DNA from: Enterovirga aerilata
GTDB lineage: Bacteria; Pseudomonadota; Alphaproteobacteria; Rhizobiales; Beijerinckiaceae
Reading direction: 5' to 3'
Assembly (NCBI RefSeq): GCF_013044135.1
Contig: NZ_JABEPP010000004.1
Location: 457,428-521,427, forward strand
DNA: 64,000 nucleotides
Every line of letters starts with the position of its first letter. The stretch's first letter is position 1. The notes beneath the pieces are model-generated. The model searched no databases. It was given only the letters and a program-made list of their open reading frames with translations, and was not told the DNA's origin. Shown piece by piece: positions 8,351-15,371 of this stretch. Made by a program: the position numbers and the translations under genes.

Positions 8351-10494
8351 CGCCGGCCGCCCTCCGGGCGAAATCGGAGGAGCCGCAAAGCGTTCAACGT
8401 CACGAGCACGGTCGCGCCGGTATCCGCCAAGATGGCGAGCCACAGCCCCGTGGTTCCCGTGATGGTAGTAACAAGGAATACGGCCTTAAGCCCGAGCGCG
8501 ATGGCGACGTTCTGCTTGATGTTGCCCAGCGTCGCGCGCGACAGCCGCACCATGTCGACGACGCCACCCACTCGTTCCCGCAGGAGCGCCGCGTCGGCCG
8601 TCTCCAGCGCCACGTCGGTGCCGCCGCCCATCGCGATGCCGACGTTGGCCGCCGCCAGCGCCGGGGCGTCGTTGATGCCGTCCCCGACCATCGCCACGCC
8701 GCCGAGCGCCTTCAGATTGGCGATCTCTGCGAGCTTCTGGTCGGGGAGGAGCTCGGCTTTCACGGAAAGCCCGAGCGCCCCGCCGATGGCTTCCCCCGTG
8801 CGCGAGTTGTCCCCGGTCAGCATGACGGAGGAAACGCCGAGTTCCGACAGCCTACGAACTGCCGCAGCGGCATCCGCGCGTGGTTCGTCCCTGACCGCGA
8901 TCAGACCCACGGCCGCGCCGTCCAGCGTCACGACGACGACCGTCTTGCCCTCGCGCTCCAGCGTTTCGACGAGCGGGCTCTCCGCCGGCAGGGCGCCAAG
9001 CTCACGAGCGTGCCGCGGCGAAGCCACGAGGACGACCTTGCCCCCGACCCGCCCCTCGACCGCCTTCCCGGCGATAGCGCGCGCCGCCAGCGCCGGCTTC
9101 ACCGACAACCTGTCGGCAAGGGCGCGTTCCAGGATCGCCGCGGCAATAGGATGGGCGGAGCGCGCCTCCACCGCCGCCGCGAGCTCCAGCACCCGAGCCT
9201 CGCTCACATCGCCGAGCGCGTGAACGTCCGTGACCTTGGGGCGGCCGATGGTCAGCGTCCCGGTCTTGTCGAAGGCGACCGTCTTCGCGTGGCCTATCGC
9301 TTCGAGGGCGGCTCCGCCCTTGATCAAGAGCCCGGCCCGCGCCCCAGCAGCCAGCGCGGAGGCGATGGCGGCCGGGGTGGAGAGCACGAGGGCGCACGGG
9401 CACGCGACCAGCAGGAGCGCCAATCCGCGGTAGATCCAGGTCGGCCAATCGCTGCCGAGCAACAGCGGCGGCAGCACCATCACGAGCGCGGCGAACAGGA
9501 TCGCGAAGGGGGTGTAGATCTTGCTGAACCCGTCGATGAAGCGCGCCGTGGGCGACTTCGCCGCCTGCGCCTCCTCGACGAGACGGATGATACGGGCGAT
9601 GGTGTTGTCCGCCGCGGCCTTCGTGACGCGCAGCTTGAGCGACCCGGTCGTATTCACGCTTCCCGCGAACACCCTTGCGCCTACGCTCTTGGACACGGGC
9701 ACGGACTCGCCGGTCACAGGTGCCTCGTCCACGTCCGAGGCGCCTTCGACGATCTCGCCGTCCGCTGGCACGCGGTCTCCCGGCCGGACGAGCACGACCT
9801 CATCGACTGCGAGCTTCCCGGCCGGCACTTCGCGGGTTGCGTCCCCGTCCAGCACGAGCGCCGTCCGGGGAACAAGGTCCGCCAGCGAGCGGATGCCGGC
9901 CCGAGCCCGCCCTGCGGCAAGCCCTTCGAGAAGCTCGCCGACGAGGAAAAGGACGATGACGAGCGCGGCCTCGGAGCTCGCGCCGATTGCCAGGGCGCCG
10001 GCCGTGGCCACGCTGACGAGGGTCTCGATGCTGAAAGGCGTTCCGGCGAGCGCGCCCGCCCACGCACGGCGCCCGAAGAACACCAGGCCGAAGCCTGCGG
10101 CGGGCATGTACGCCCACCGCTCCGACACCCCCGCGCCGAAGTGCAGGGCGGCCCCCACGACAGCGAGCCCGGCGACGAGCAGGGTCAGGCGACCCTTGCG
10201 CGTCTGCCACCAGGCGCGATCCTCGCCATCGTCCTCGTCCTCAGCCCTATTGGAGTGGGTCCGGTCCAGAGGGACAACCCCGTAACCGAGGTTCTTGATC
10301 GTTTTCTCGATGGATGTCGGATTGGTCCTCGCTTCGTCGAGCTTGAAGCTGAGCACCTGGTTGGCGAAGTTGACGCTGATGTCCTCGGCTCCGGCGAAGC
10401 GGCTCACGACGGCTTCGATCTTGGATGCGCACGAGGCGCAATCCATTCCGTCCACGCGGTACTTGAGCGTGCGCGGGTCGACGTTGATCGTCAT
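8347..10494 (-). CDS. Zn/Cd/Pb-translocating P1B-type ATPase (ZntA/CadA-like)
   Basis: A 715-residue inner-membrane pump. In order: an N-terminal heavy-metal-associated domain with MDCASC (residues about 17-22), a membrane region, an actuator domain (TGES), the CPCALVLSTP metal-channel motif, the phosphorylation loop DKTGTLT, the SAHP motif, TGDNSRT, and GDGINDAPALA. The closing MGGGTDVALETAD motif matches the Zn/Cd/Pb subgroup rather than Cu ATPases. ATG 10494 has GGAGG 9 bases upstream. It is driven by the MerR-type promoter at 10548-10578 and is translationally coupled to the CDF-like gene. Confidence 0.96.
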   Translation of the reverse strand: MTINVDPRTLKYRVDGMDCASCASKIEAVVSRFAGAEDISVNFANQVLSFKLDEARTNPTSIEKTIKNLGYGVVPLDRTHSNRAEDEDDGEDRAWWQTRKGRLTLLVAGLAVVGAALHFGAGVSERWAYMPAAGFGLVFFGRRAWAGALAGTPFSIETLVSVATAGALAIGASSEAALVIVLFLVGELLEGLAAGRARAGIRSLADLVPRTALVLDGDATREVPAGKLAVDEVVLVRPGDRVPADGEIVEGASDVDEAPVTGESVPVSKSVGARVFAGSVNTTGSLKLRVTKAAADNTIARIIRLVEEAQAAKSPTARFIDGFSKIYTPFAILFAALVMVLPPLLLGSDWPTWIYRGLALLLVACPCALVLSTPAAIASALAAGARAGLLIKGGAALEAIGHAKTVAFDKTGTLTIGRPKVTDVHALGDVSEARVLELAAAVEARSAHPIAAAILERALADRLSVKPALAARAIAGKAVEGRVGGKVVLVASPRHARELGALPAESPLVETLEREGKTVVVVTLDGAAVGLIAVRDEPRADAAAAVRRLSELGVSSVMLTGDNSRTGEAIGGALGLSVKAELLPDQKLAEIANLKALGGVAMVGDGINDAPALAAANVGIAMGGGTDVALETADAALLRERVGGVVDMVRLSRATLGNIKQNVAIALGLKAVFLVTTITGTTGLWLAILADTGATVLVTLNALRLLRFRPEGGRR

Positions 10495-10547
10495 GACCTG
10501 TTGCCTCCCGGCTTCGCTCGGGTGCGAGCTTGCCGTCGTCGCGGGCG

Positions 10548-10578
10548 GGCTTACATCCTGTAGGTGCTACAGGAGCAA
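10548..10578 (-). promoter_or_regulatory. MerR-type promoter/operator of the ATPase operon
   Basis: On the minus strand: -35 TTGCTC (10573-10578), a 19-base spacer, -10 TAAGCC (10548-10553). The spacer contains the perfect inverted repeat CCTGTAG-CAC-CTACAGG (10557-10573). It lies in the 90-base gap between the ATPase and the divergent MerR gene, the standard layout for zntR/cadR/pbrR regulators. The dyad would also overlap the 5' end of the merR transcript and so allow autoregulation. Confidence 0.85.
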
Positions 10579-10584
10579 GGACCG

Positions 10585-10995
10585 ATGATGCTGGCCATTG
10601 GCGGGCTGTCGAAGCGGACGGGCGTCAACATCGAGACAATCCGCTACTACGAACGCGTCGGGATGCTGCCCAAGGCCCCGCGGGCGGAGAACGGACGCCG
10701 CGTCTACGACGAGGGGGACGTCGGGCGGCTCGCCTTCATCCGCCATGCCCGGGAGTTCGGCTTCGGCCTCCCGGCCATACGCTCGCTGCTTGCCCTGCAG
10801 GAACGTCCGGACATGCCCTGCGAGGCCGCGGCCGATCTCGCGCGAACGCAACTGGTCGAGGTCGAGCGACGGATCGTGCGCCTTTCCGCGCTGAAGGCCG
10901 AGCTCGCTCGGATGATCGACGCCTGCGAGGGCGGTTGCGTCTCGGAGTGCCGCGTTGTCGAGGCCCTGGCCGCGGGTTCCAACCTCCCGAACTAG
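10585..10995 (+). CDS. MerR-family Zn/Cd/Pb regulator divergent from the ATPase
   Basis: A 136-residue activator with the MerR winged helix (LSKRTGVNIETIRYYERVGML) and a C-terminal metal loop DACEGGCVSEC. From ATG 10585, Cys occurs at 79, 114, 118 and 122; positions 79 and 114 match the ZntR/PbrR ligands. The in-frame GTG at 10564 lies inside the operator, so ATG 10585 or 10588, behind AAGGA, is preferred. It sits between two promoters with near-identical MerR operators (10548-10578 and 11024-11054) and probably controls both the ATPase and the downstream methyltransferase-lspA genes. Confidence 0.92.
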   Translation: MMLAIGGLSKRTGVNIETIRYYERVGMLPKAPRAENGRRVYDEGDVGRLAFIRHAREFGFGLPAIRSLLALQERPDMPCEAAADLARTQLVEVERRIVRLSALKAELARMIDACEGGCVSECRVVEALAAGSNLPN

Positions 10996-11023
10996 GCCGA
11001 AGAGCCGCCGGGCGAAAAAGCGC

Positions 11024-11054
11024 TTGCTCCTGTAGCCGGTACAGCATGTACCGA
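11024..11054 (+). promoter_or_regulatory. second MerR-type promoter, upstream of methyltransferase-lspA
   Basis: Plus strand: -35 TTGCTC (11024-11029), 19-base spacer, -10 TACCGA (11049-11054). The spacer holds CTGTA-GCCGG-TACAG (11030-11044). The -35 and the left half-site are identical to those of the ATPase promoter, and the bases before the -10 (ATGTA) match too. This strongly suggests the same MerR protein activates both. The promoter begins 29 bases after the merR stop, giving the methyltransferase and lspA their own metal-inducible start. Confidence 0.8.
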
Positions 11055-11082
11055 GGGGCAGCGGCATTCGCAGGCGGCTGAA

Positions 11083-11778
11083 GTGATCCAGGAACAGGAC
11101 CGTTCGCACCAGCCGCGCCCAGGCTCGTCGGCCTCGGCGAAAGCGTTCGTGCCGGCGCTCGGCATCCACGCGCTGACACGCTTCTACGACGGATTGATCC
11201 GGGGCGCACTGGCCGAGGATGCCTGGAAAGGACGGCTGGTCGAGAGGATCGCGCCGGCACCTGACGACGTGATTGTCGACCTGGGCTGCGGTACGGGCAC
11301 GCTCGCAATTATGCTGAAGCAGGCTTGCAGCAGCGCTCGCGTGATCGGGATAGACCCGGACGAGGCCATGCTCGCCCCGGCGCGCGACAAGGTCCGGGCG
11401 GCCGGCATCGAGGTCGATCTCAGGCGCGGGCAGGCCGATAGGCTGCCGCTCGGCGACGGGAGCGCCACAAAGGTCGTGTCCAGCCTCGTCTTCCACCACA
11501 TGCAGCAGGACACGAAGCGGGCTGCGCTCCGCGAAGCCTATCGCGTCCTCCGGCCGGGCGGGCGGTTGATCCTGGCGGATTGGGCCAAGCCGCACGACTT
11601 GCTGATGCGGCTTGCCTACCTGCCGGTCCAGATCGCCGACGGGTTTCCGAACACGCGCGACAACCTGCAGGGCTTGCTGCCCGTGCTCGTACGCGAAGCG
11701 GGCTTCGAAGGGGTCGTGGAGACGTATCGGAGGCGGACCGCGCTCGGCAGCCTCGCCTTCGTCGAGGCGACCCGGTGA
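11083..11778 (+). CDS. class I SAM-dependent methyltransferase in the metal island
   Basis: A 231-residue protein with a Rossmann methyltransferase core: motif I VDLGCGTGTLAIML, motif II GIDPDEAML, and later YRVLRPGGRLILADW, similar to UbiE/BioC-like enzymes. GTG 11083 is the only start fitting the promoter at 11024-11054 and has only a weak ribosome-binding site. It contains few Cys residues and no ArsM-type Cys triad, so arsenite methylation is unlikely. The substrate is unknown; its operon with lspA under a MerR promoter suggests a membrane lipid or envelope target (inference). The stop overlaps the lspA start (GTGA). Confidence 0.85.
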   Translation: MIQEQDRSHQPRPGSSASAKAFVPALGIHALTRFYDGLIRGALAEDAWKGRLVERIAPAPDDVIVDLGCGTGTLAIMLKQACSSARVIGIDPDEAMLAPARDKVRAAGIEVDLRRGQADRLPLGDGSATKVVSSLVFHHMQQDTKRAALREAYRVLRPGGRLILADWAKPHDLLMRLAYLPVQIADGFPNTRDNLQGLLPVLVREAGFEGVVETYRRRTALGSLAFVEATR

Positions 11779-12284
11779 GGGAGTGGCGGGCTCGGCTGGC
11801 CGCCATCCTCGCCGGCACGGGCATAGGCGCCGCCGTGGACAGCGGGACGAAGTCGGTCGCGGAGACCCTGCTCGACCCGTCGCGGACGCCGTTCATTCCG
11901 TTCGTCGATCTGAGCCTCGTCTACAATCGGGGGGTCAGCTTCAGCCTCTTCGCGACGCGAAACACGACAGAGGCGGTACTGTTGGGCGGTGTCCAGGCCG
12001 CGCTGATTCTCGCCCTGTTCGTCTGGGCATTGCGGGCGCGAGGGGGCCTGGAGGCCGTCGCGTTGACGGCGGTGCTCGCCGGCGCGGTCGGCAACCTGCT
12101 CGACCGAATTCCTGACGGGGCGGTAACCGACTTCCTGCACCTGCACGCGCTCGGCAGGTCTTTCTTCACCTTCAACCTGGCAGACGTGTGGATCTCCGCC
12201 GGGGTGGCGCTGCTGCTCGTGGATGCCCTGCGCCGGCCGACGCCGCCCAAGACCGAAGACCACCTGGCGGCACGCGACGCCTAG
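11775..12284 (+). CDS. lspA: lipoprotein signal peptidase (prolipoprotein signal peptidase II), metal-island paralogue
   Basis: A 169-residue inner-membrane aspartyl protease that removes signal peptides from lipid-modified prolipoproteins. All family motifs are visible: DSGTK near the N-terminus, NRGVSFSLF, GNLLDR, VTDF with one catalytic Asp and FNLADVWISAG with the other. GTG 11775 overlaps the upstream TGA. lspA homologues are known partners of Pb/Zn ATPases (PbrC, or fused PbrB/PbrC, in lead-resistance operons), which fits this setting. The following gene encodes a lipoprotein that could be a client. A housekeeping lspA would be expected elsewhere in the genome. Confidence 0.93.
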   Translation: MREWRARLAAILAGTGIGAAVDSGTKSVAETLLDPSRTPFIPFVDLSLVYNRGVSFSLFATRNTTEAVLLGGVQAALILALFVWALRARGGLEAVALTAVLAGAVGNLLDRIPDGAVTDFLHLHALGRSFFTFNLADVWISAGVALLLVDALRRPTPPKTEDHLAARDA

Positions 12285-12299
12285 CCCAAACTAGCGAAC

Positions 12300-12324
12300 G
12301 AGCGGCCCGGCAAAGGGACCGCTC
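12300..12324 (+). terminator. hairpin between lspA and the YafK-type gene
   Basis: GAGCGG (12300-12305) can pair with CCGCTC (12319-12324), extended inward by CCC/GGG with one mismatch. No T-run follows, so it may be an attenuator or RNA-stability element rather than a strong terminator. It would lower expression of the downstream gene relative to lspA. Confidence 0.35.
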
Positions 12325-12340
12325 CCGAGATGGGGGACAC

Positions 12341-13456
12341 ATGTTGAGGAAGCTGTCGCTGTGCGTCGTGCTCGCGCTGGCGTTGTCGGCCTGCCAGGAA
12401 GCGAAGCTCGGAGGCAGCAACCGGCATCTCGCACCCATCCCGCCGGCCACAGTCGCGCTGATGACGTCTAAGGGAGTTTCCGCCTCCGACCCCATCTTGA
12501 TGCGGTCGTACAAGAAGGAAGCCGAGGTCGAGCTCTGGAAGAAGGCCGCCGACGGCAAGTACGTGCACCTGAAGACGTACCCCATCTGCCGCTGGTCCGG
12601 TCAACTCGGGCCGAAGCTGCGGGAAGGGGATCGGCAGGCGCCCGAAGGCTTCTACGACGTCACGCCCGGGGCGATGAACCCGAACTCCAGCCTCTACCTC
12701 TCGTTCAACCTGGGCTACCCGAACGAGTACGACCGCGAGCATGGCCGGACGGGCGCGCACATCATGGTCCACGGGCAGTGCTCGTCGCGCGGCTGCTACG
12801 CCATGACCGACGAGGCCATGTCCGAGGTCTACGCCCTCACGCGAGAGGCGTTCGCGTCGGGGCAGCGCTCGATCCAGTTCCAGTCCTTCCCGTTCCGCAT
12901 GACCCCGGAGAACCTGGCCAAGCATCGCCGGGACCCCCACATCGCGTTCTGGCGCAATCTCAAGGAGGGCTCCGACGAGTTCGACGTCTCCGGCGAAGCG
13001 CCGCGCGTCTCGGTTGCCGGTGGCAAGTACGTCTTCAACGGCGGGCAGGCCTCCGCCGCGGCCGCGAGCAAGCGAGCGCAGGACGACCGGCAGGTTGCGG
13101 AGCTCGTCGCGAAGGGCACGCCGGCGATCCGGCTGGCCTACGAGGACGGCGGGCAGCATCCCGTCTTCCGCGAGCTCCTGAATGGCTCCTCTGCAGCGGG
13201 CGAGGGATCTTTCGCTGTGCTCGACGCCCGAGGCAGTCGGAGCAAACTCGGTGAGGTCAGCCGGCCGGACGCCTTGGCCAGCGGGCCTCGTGAGATCGTC
13301 TTGAACATCGAGCCTTCCGGTCGGGCAAAGTCTTCCAGCGCAAGCCGCGCGCAAGCTCCTGTCCAAGCCGTGCCTCCTCGGATTCTGCCGTTGCCTCGGC
13401 CTGCAGCGCTCGCGGACGCAAGGTCAAGGGACGGGGCGCTGAGGGCGCTCCGTTGA
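12341..13456 (+). CDS. YafK-type L,D-transpeptidase-fold lipoprotein
   Basis: A 371-residue protein with a lipoprotein signal (MLRKLSLCVVLALALSAC, lipobox LSAC). A YkuD/YafK catalytic domain spans about residues 45-200, with the His in AHIMVHGQ and nucleophilic Cys in SSRGCYAM. YafK (DpaA) of E. coli cleaves the bond between Lpp and peptidoglycan; other members cross-link peptidoglycan. The C-terminal 130 residues are low-complexity, Ala/Arg/Ser-rich and not recognised. It lies 56 bases after lspA on the same strand, so this enzyme is a plausible LspA client. A role in envelope remodelling under metal stress is inference. Confidence 0.88.
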   Translation: MLRKLSLCVVLALALSACQEAKLGGSNRHLAPIPPATVALMTSKGVSASDPILMRSYKKEAEVELWKKAADGKYVHLKTYPICRWSGQLGPKLREGDRQAPEGFYDVTPGAMNPNSSLYLSFNLGYPNEYDREHGRTGAHIMVHGQCSSRGCYAMTDEAMSEVYALTREAFASGQRSIQFQSFPFRMTPENLAKHRRDPHIAFWRNLKEGSDEFDVSGEAPRVSVAGGKYVFNGGQASAAAASKRAQDDRQVAELVAKGTPAIRLAYEDGGQHPVFRELLNGSSAAGEGSFAVLDARGSRSKLGEVSRPDALASGPREIVLNIEPSGRAKSSSASRAQAPVQAVPPRILPLPRPAALADARSRDGALRALR

Positions 13457-13849
13457 GCAACCAGGACAGATTGCCGGCTTGGTATCGCCGACAGGCACTC
13501 TGGGCTAGGCAGCGCAGGCAGCGTTGCGTCGGTTCTGCGAAATCTTCCCTTAGGCACGTTCGAGTTCCACCTGAAAATCGCATAACCCCCGGGAGGCCAC
13601 CTCCCAATCACCTCCGAAGCGAGAGCCCTGACTAACCACCGAGCGGTCGGCCAATTTCGATCGCATCTTTCCTGGCGCGTTCCCCTCAGAGTCGGGTCAT
13701 TGTTGGCGAGAAGTCGCGACTTTGTTGGCGTGGGTAGGAGCTAAGGTATTGACGTTGCACACTGGGCGGTTGTGGCTTATCTGTCGTGCGACACTTCGTC
13801 CGACGTGACCTCCGTTTCTCGTCCGGCCGGCAAGGAACGGAGCGCCCCC
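13457..13849. other. no confident gene
   Basis: I see no supported coding sequence. There is a GGGAGG/CCTCCC hairpin at 13591-13605 without a T-run. The base composition dips (more A/T around 13640-13780) compared with the flanks. The left part of the decayed recombinase reading frame may extend into 13790-13850. No tRNA gene or obvious attachment repeat was found. Confidence 0.5.
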
Positions 13850-14250
13850 TCAGAAGGACCCGAGGCGGTGGCGTGCGTAGTCCAGTGACGTCGGGCCGCC
13901 TTGCCCCGAGCAGGTCGATGACTGGGAGGCCGATCGGCCGGACCGAGGGCCTTCCTTGCTGTCCTGCAAGCGCCGGCAGATGTTATCCGGGTCGACCTCC
14001 AGCCAGATCAGGTTGATGATCTCGCCGCGGCGGCAGCCAGTCAGGGCCATCATCTTGGCCATGTCCGCAGCCGTGGCGAACTGTTCGTCCGCCGATGCCT
14101 CGCGCAGGATTTCACCGAGCAGCCGGTACTCGTCTTCCGACAGGCGCGCATCCGTTTCTGATCGGCAGCCTTCCGGACGCCGTGCGCCGGGTTTGGTCTC
14201 GATGATTCCGTATCTCGCGCGCGTGCTGTCGGCGAGCTATCCAGTAGCGA
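13850..14250 (-). pseudogene. frameshifted tyrosine recombinase (integrase) remnant
   Basis: On the minus strand, pieces of a phage-type integrase lie in successive frames: ARYGIIET, then NPAHGVRKAADQKRM (about 14150-14200), then RLSEDEYRLLGEILREA followed by MMALTGCRRGEIINLIW and EVDPDNICRRLQDSKEG (about 13945-14145), then SVRPIGLPVIDLLGARR in another frame. TGCRRGEI contains the first catalytic Arg region. At least three frame changes separate the blocks, and the C-terminal His-x-x-Arg and Tyr boxes are not readable. It is therefore inactive. It marks the end of the metal island. Confidence 0.85.
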
Positions 14251-14270
14251 TGCCAACTGTGGACCGGGCG

Positions 14271-14434
14271 CGCGGGGCGGGCTGCGCAAATGCTTCGTCG
14301 ATCCCGGCGGCCTGAGCGAACCCGAACTCATCCGGCTGATGGCCGACCTGCAGGAGCAGGAGTTTGAACGGCTGGGCCTCGACTTCCAATCGCTGCGGGG
14401 CCGCCGGCTCCAGCTGCGCGAGCCCTTGTCATAG
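14271..14434 (+). pseudogene. 3' fragment of an unidentified gene
   Basis: A plus-strand frame ending at TAG 14432-14434 has coding-like composition: GGLRKCFVDPGGLSEPELI, then LMADLQEQEFERLGLDFQS, then LRGRRLQLREPLS. It has no start with a ribosome-binding site and upstream it runs into the integrase remnant on the other strand. I read it as the C-terminus of a gene cut off when the island integrated or was rearranged. The family is not recognised. It abuts the end of the IclR gene. Confidence 0.4.
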
Positions 14435-15283
14435 GCGGCGCCCGGCGATCTCGGCGCCGAGCGAGAGCGAACGGCCTAGGGCTGCCGCGGCCTGCTCCAG
14501 GCTGGCGAGCCGCACGGGAAGATTGTCGTTGAAGATGCGCTGGACCGGCCCGGTCAGGCCGATGCTGTAGAGGATCGAGCCGTCCGCGAGGCGCACCGGG
14601 TAGCCGAGCGCGCCCAGTCCCTCGTCGATCTCGGAGACGCAGGTCCCGTAGCCCTTCTCCCGCACCGATTCGTAGTCCCTCAGGATCTTGTCGCGCTCTG
14701 TGCAGGTCTGGCTGGTCAGGACCACGAGGTCGCCCTCCAGCGCCTTCTCGATGATGCCGGGCGGCTGAAAGGCCAGGATCGCCTTCGCGGTCGCGGCCGC
14801 GTGCGGGGGCATCTGCAGGTCGGGCTGCACATAGCCGCGCCACTGGACCTCGGGCGAGACGCTGAAGACGACCCGCACCGCATGCCCGACGAGGCGCGTG
14901 AGGTAGCAGGTCTCGCCGCGCTCGGCCGCGAGCGCCTCGATCACAGGTCGGGCGAGCGTCTCGACCCAGCCTTGCTCGGCCGAGGCGTGCAGAAGCCGCA
15001 CGAGCCGTTTGCCCAGAGTGTAGGGGCGGTGGCGGCCGCCGCCCTCCACCAGCCCGGCGCGCGACAGCCCGGCCAGGAGCCGGTGGGCGCTCGTCTTCGG
15101 CATGTCCAGCGCGAGGCAGACGTCGCTCATCGTCACCGCACCCGGGAAGGCGGCCACGAGTTCGAGCACGGTCATGTAGCGGTCGAGCGGGCCACCGGGC
15201 GAGGTCTCGCCGTCTCCGGTCGGCGGTGCCCCCAAAAGCGGCGAACTGCCCGAAGAAGTGCGATTGACAATCCGTTCGGTCAC
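14429..15283 (-). CDS. IclR-family transcriptional regulator
   Basis: About 284 residues from GTG 15283 (a TTG at 15295 would add four residues). An N-terminal winged helix-turn-helix covers about residues 30-100 (RYMTVLELVAAFPGAVTMSD, then ALDMPKTSAHRLLAGL). The C-terminal IclR effector domain has AAATAKAILAF and YGTCVSEIDEGLGALGYPV. Such regulators bind small carboxylates or aromatic metabolites. It is divergent from the Liv-aminotransferase-hydantoinase operon and shares with it the palindromic operator at 15305-15329, so it most likely controls that operon and itself. Confidence 0.9.
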   Translation of the reverse strand: MTERIVNRTSSGSSPLLGAPPTGDGETSPGGPLDRYMTVLELVAAFPGAVTMSDVCLALDMPKTSAHRLLAGLSRAGLVEGGGRHRPYTLGKRLVRLLHASAEQGWVETLARPVIEALAAERGETCYLTRLVGHAVRVVFSVSPEVQWRGYVQPDLQMPPHAAATAKAILAFQPPGIIEKALEGDLVVLTSQTCTERDKILRDYESVREKGYGTCVSEIDEGLGALGYPVRLADGSILYSIGLTGPVQRIFNDNLPVRLASLEQAAAALGRSLSLGAEIAGRRL

Positions 15284-15304
15284 TTTAGTTTCCAACTGAA
15301 ATCC

Positions 15305-15329
15305 GGAACATAGTTCCGATTATCGGAAC
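15305..15329. promoter_or_regulatory. probable IclR operator: overlapping palindromes
   Basis: Three copies of one 5-base element in alternating orientation: GGAAC (15305-15309), GTTCC (15313-15317) and GGAAC (15325-15329). The last two form the perfect dyad GTTCCGA-TTA-TCGGAAC (15313-15329), the first two GGAAC-ATA-GTTCC. It lies 22 bases upstream of the regulator start and 42 bases before the binding-protein start. Paired palindromes in a divergent gap are typical of tetrameric IclR regulators. The assignment is inference from position and symmetry. Confidence 0.7.
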
Positions 15330-15371
15330 TAGTAAGCGGATTCGCTCCTGACAGCAACGGGGAACGGGGAC

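Noticed and set aside
11083-11778. Arsenite methyltransferase (ArsM) as the identity of the metal-island methyltransferase
   Set aside because: The protein has only two Cys residues, one inside the SAM motif GCGTG, and lacks the conserved Cys set needed for As(III) binding.
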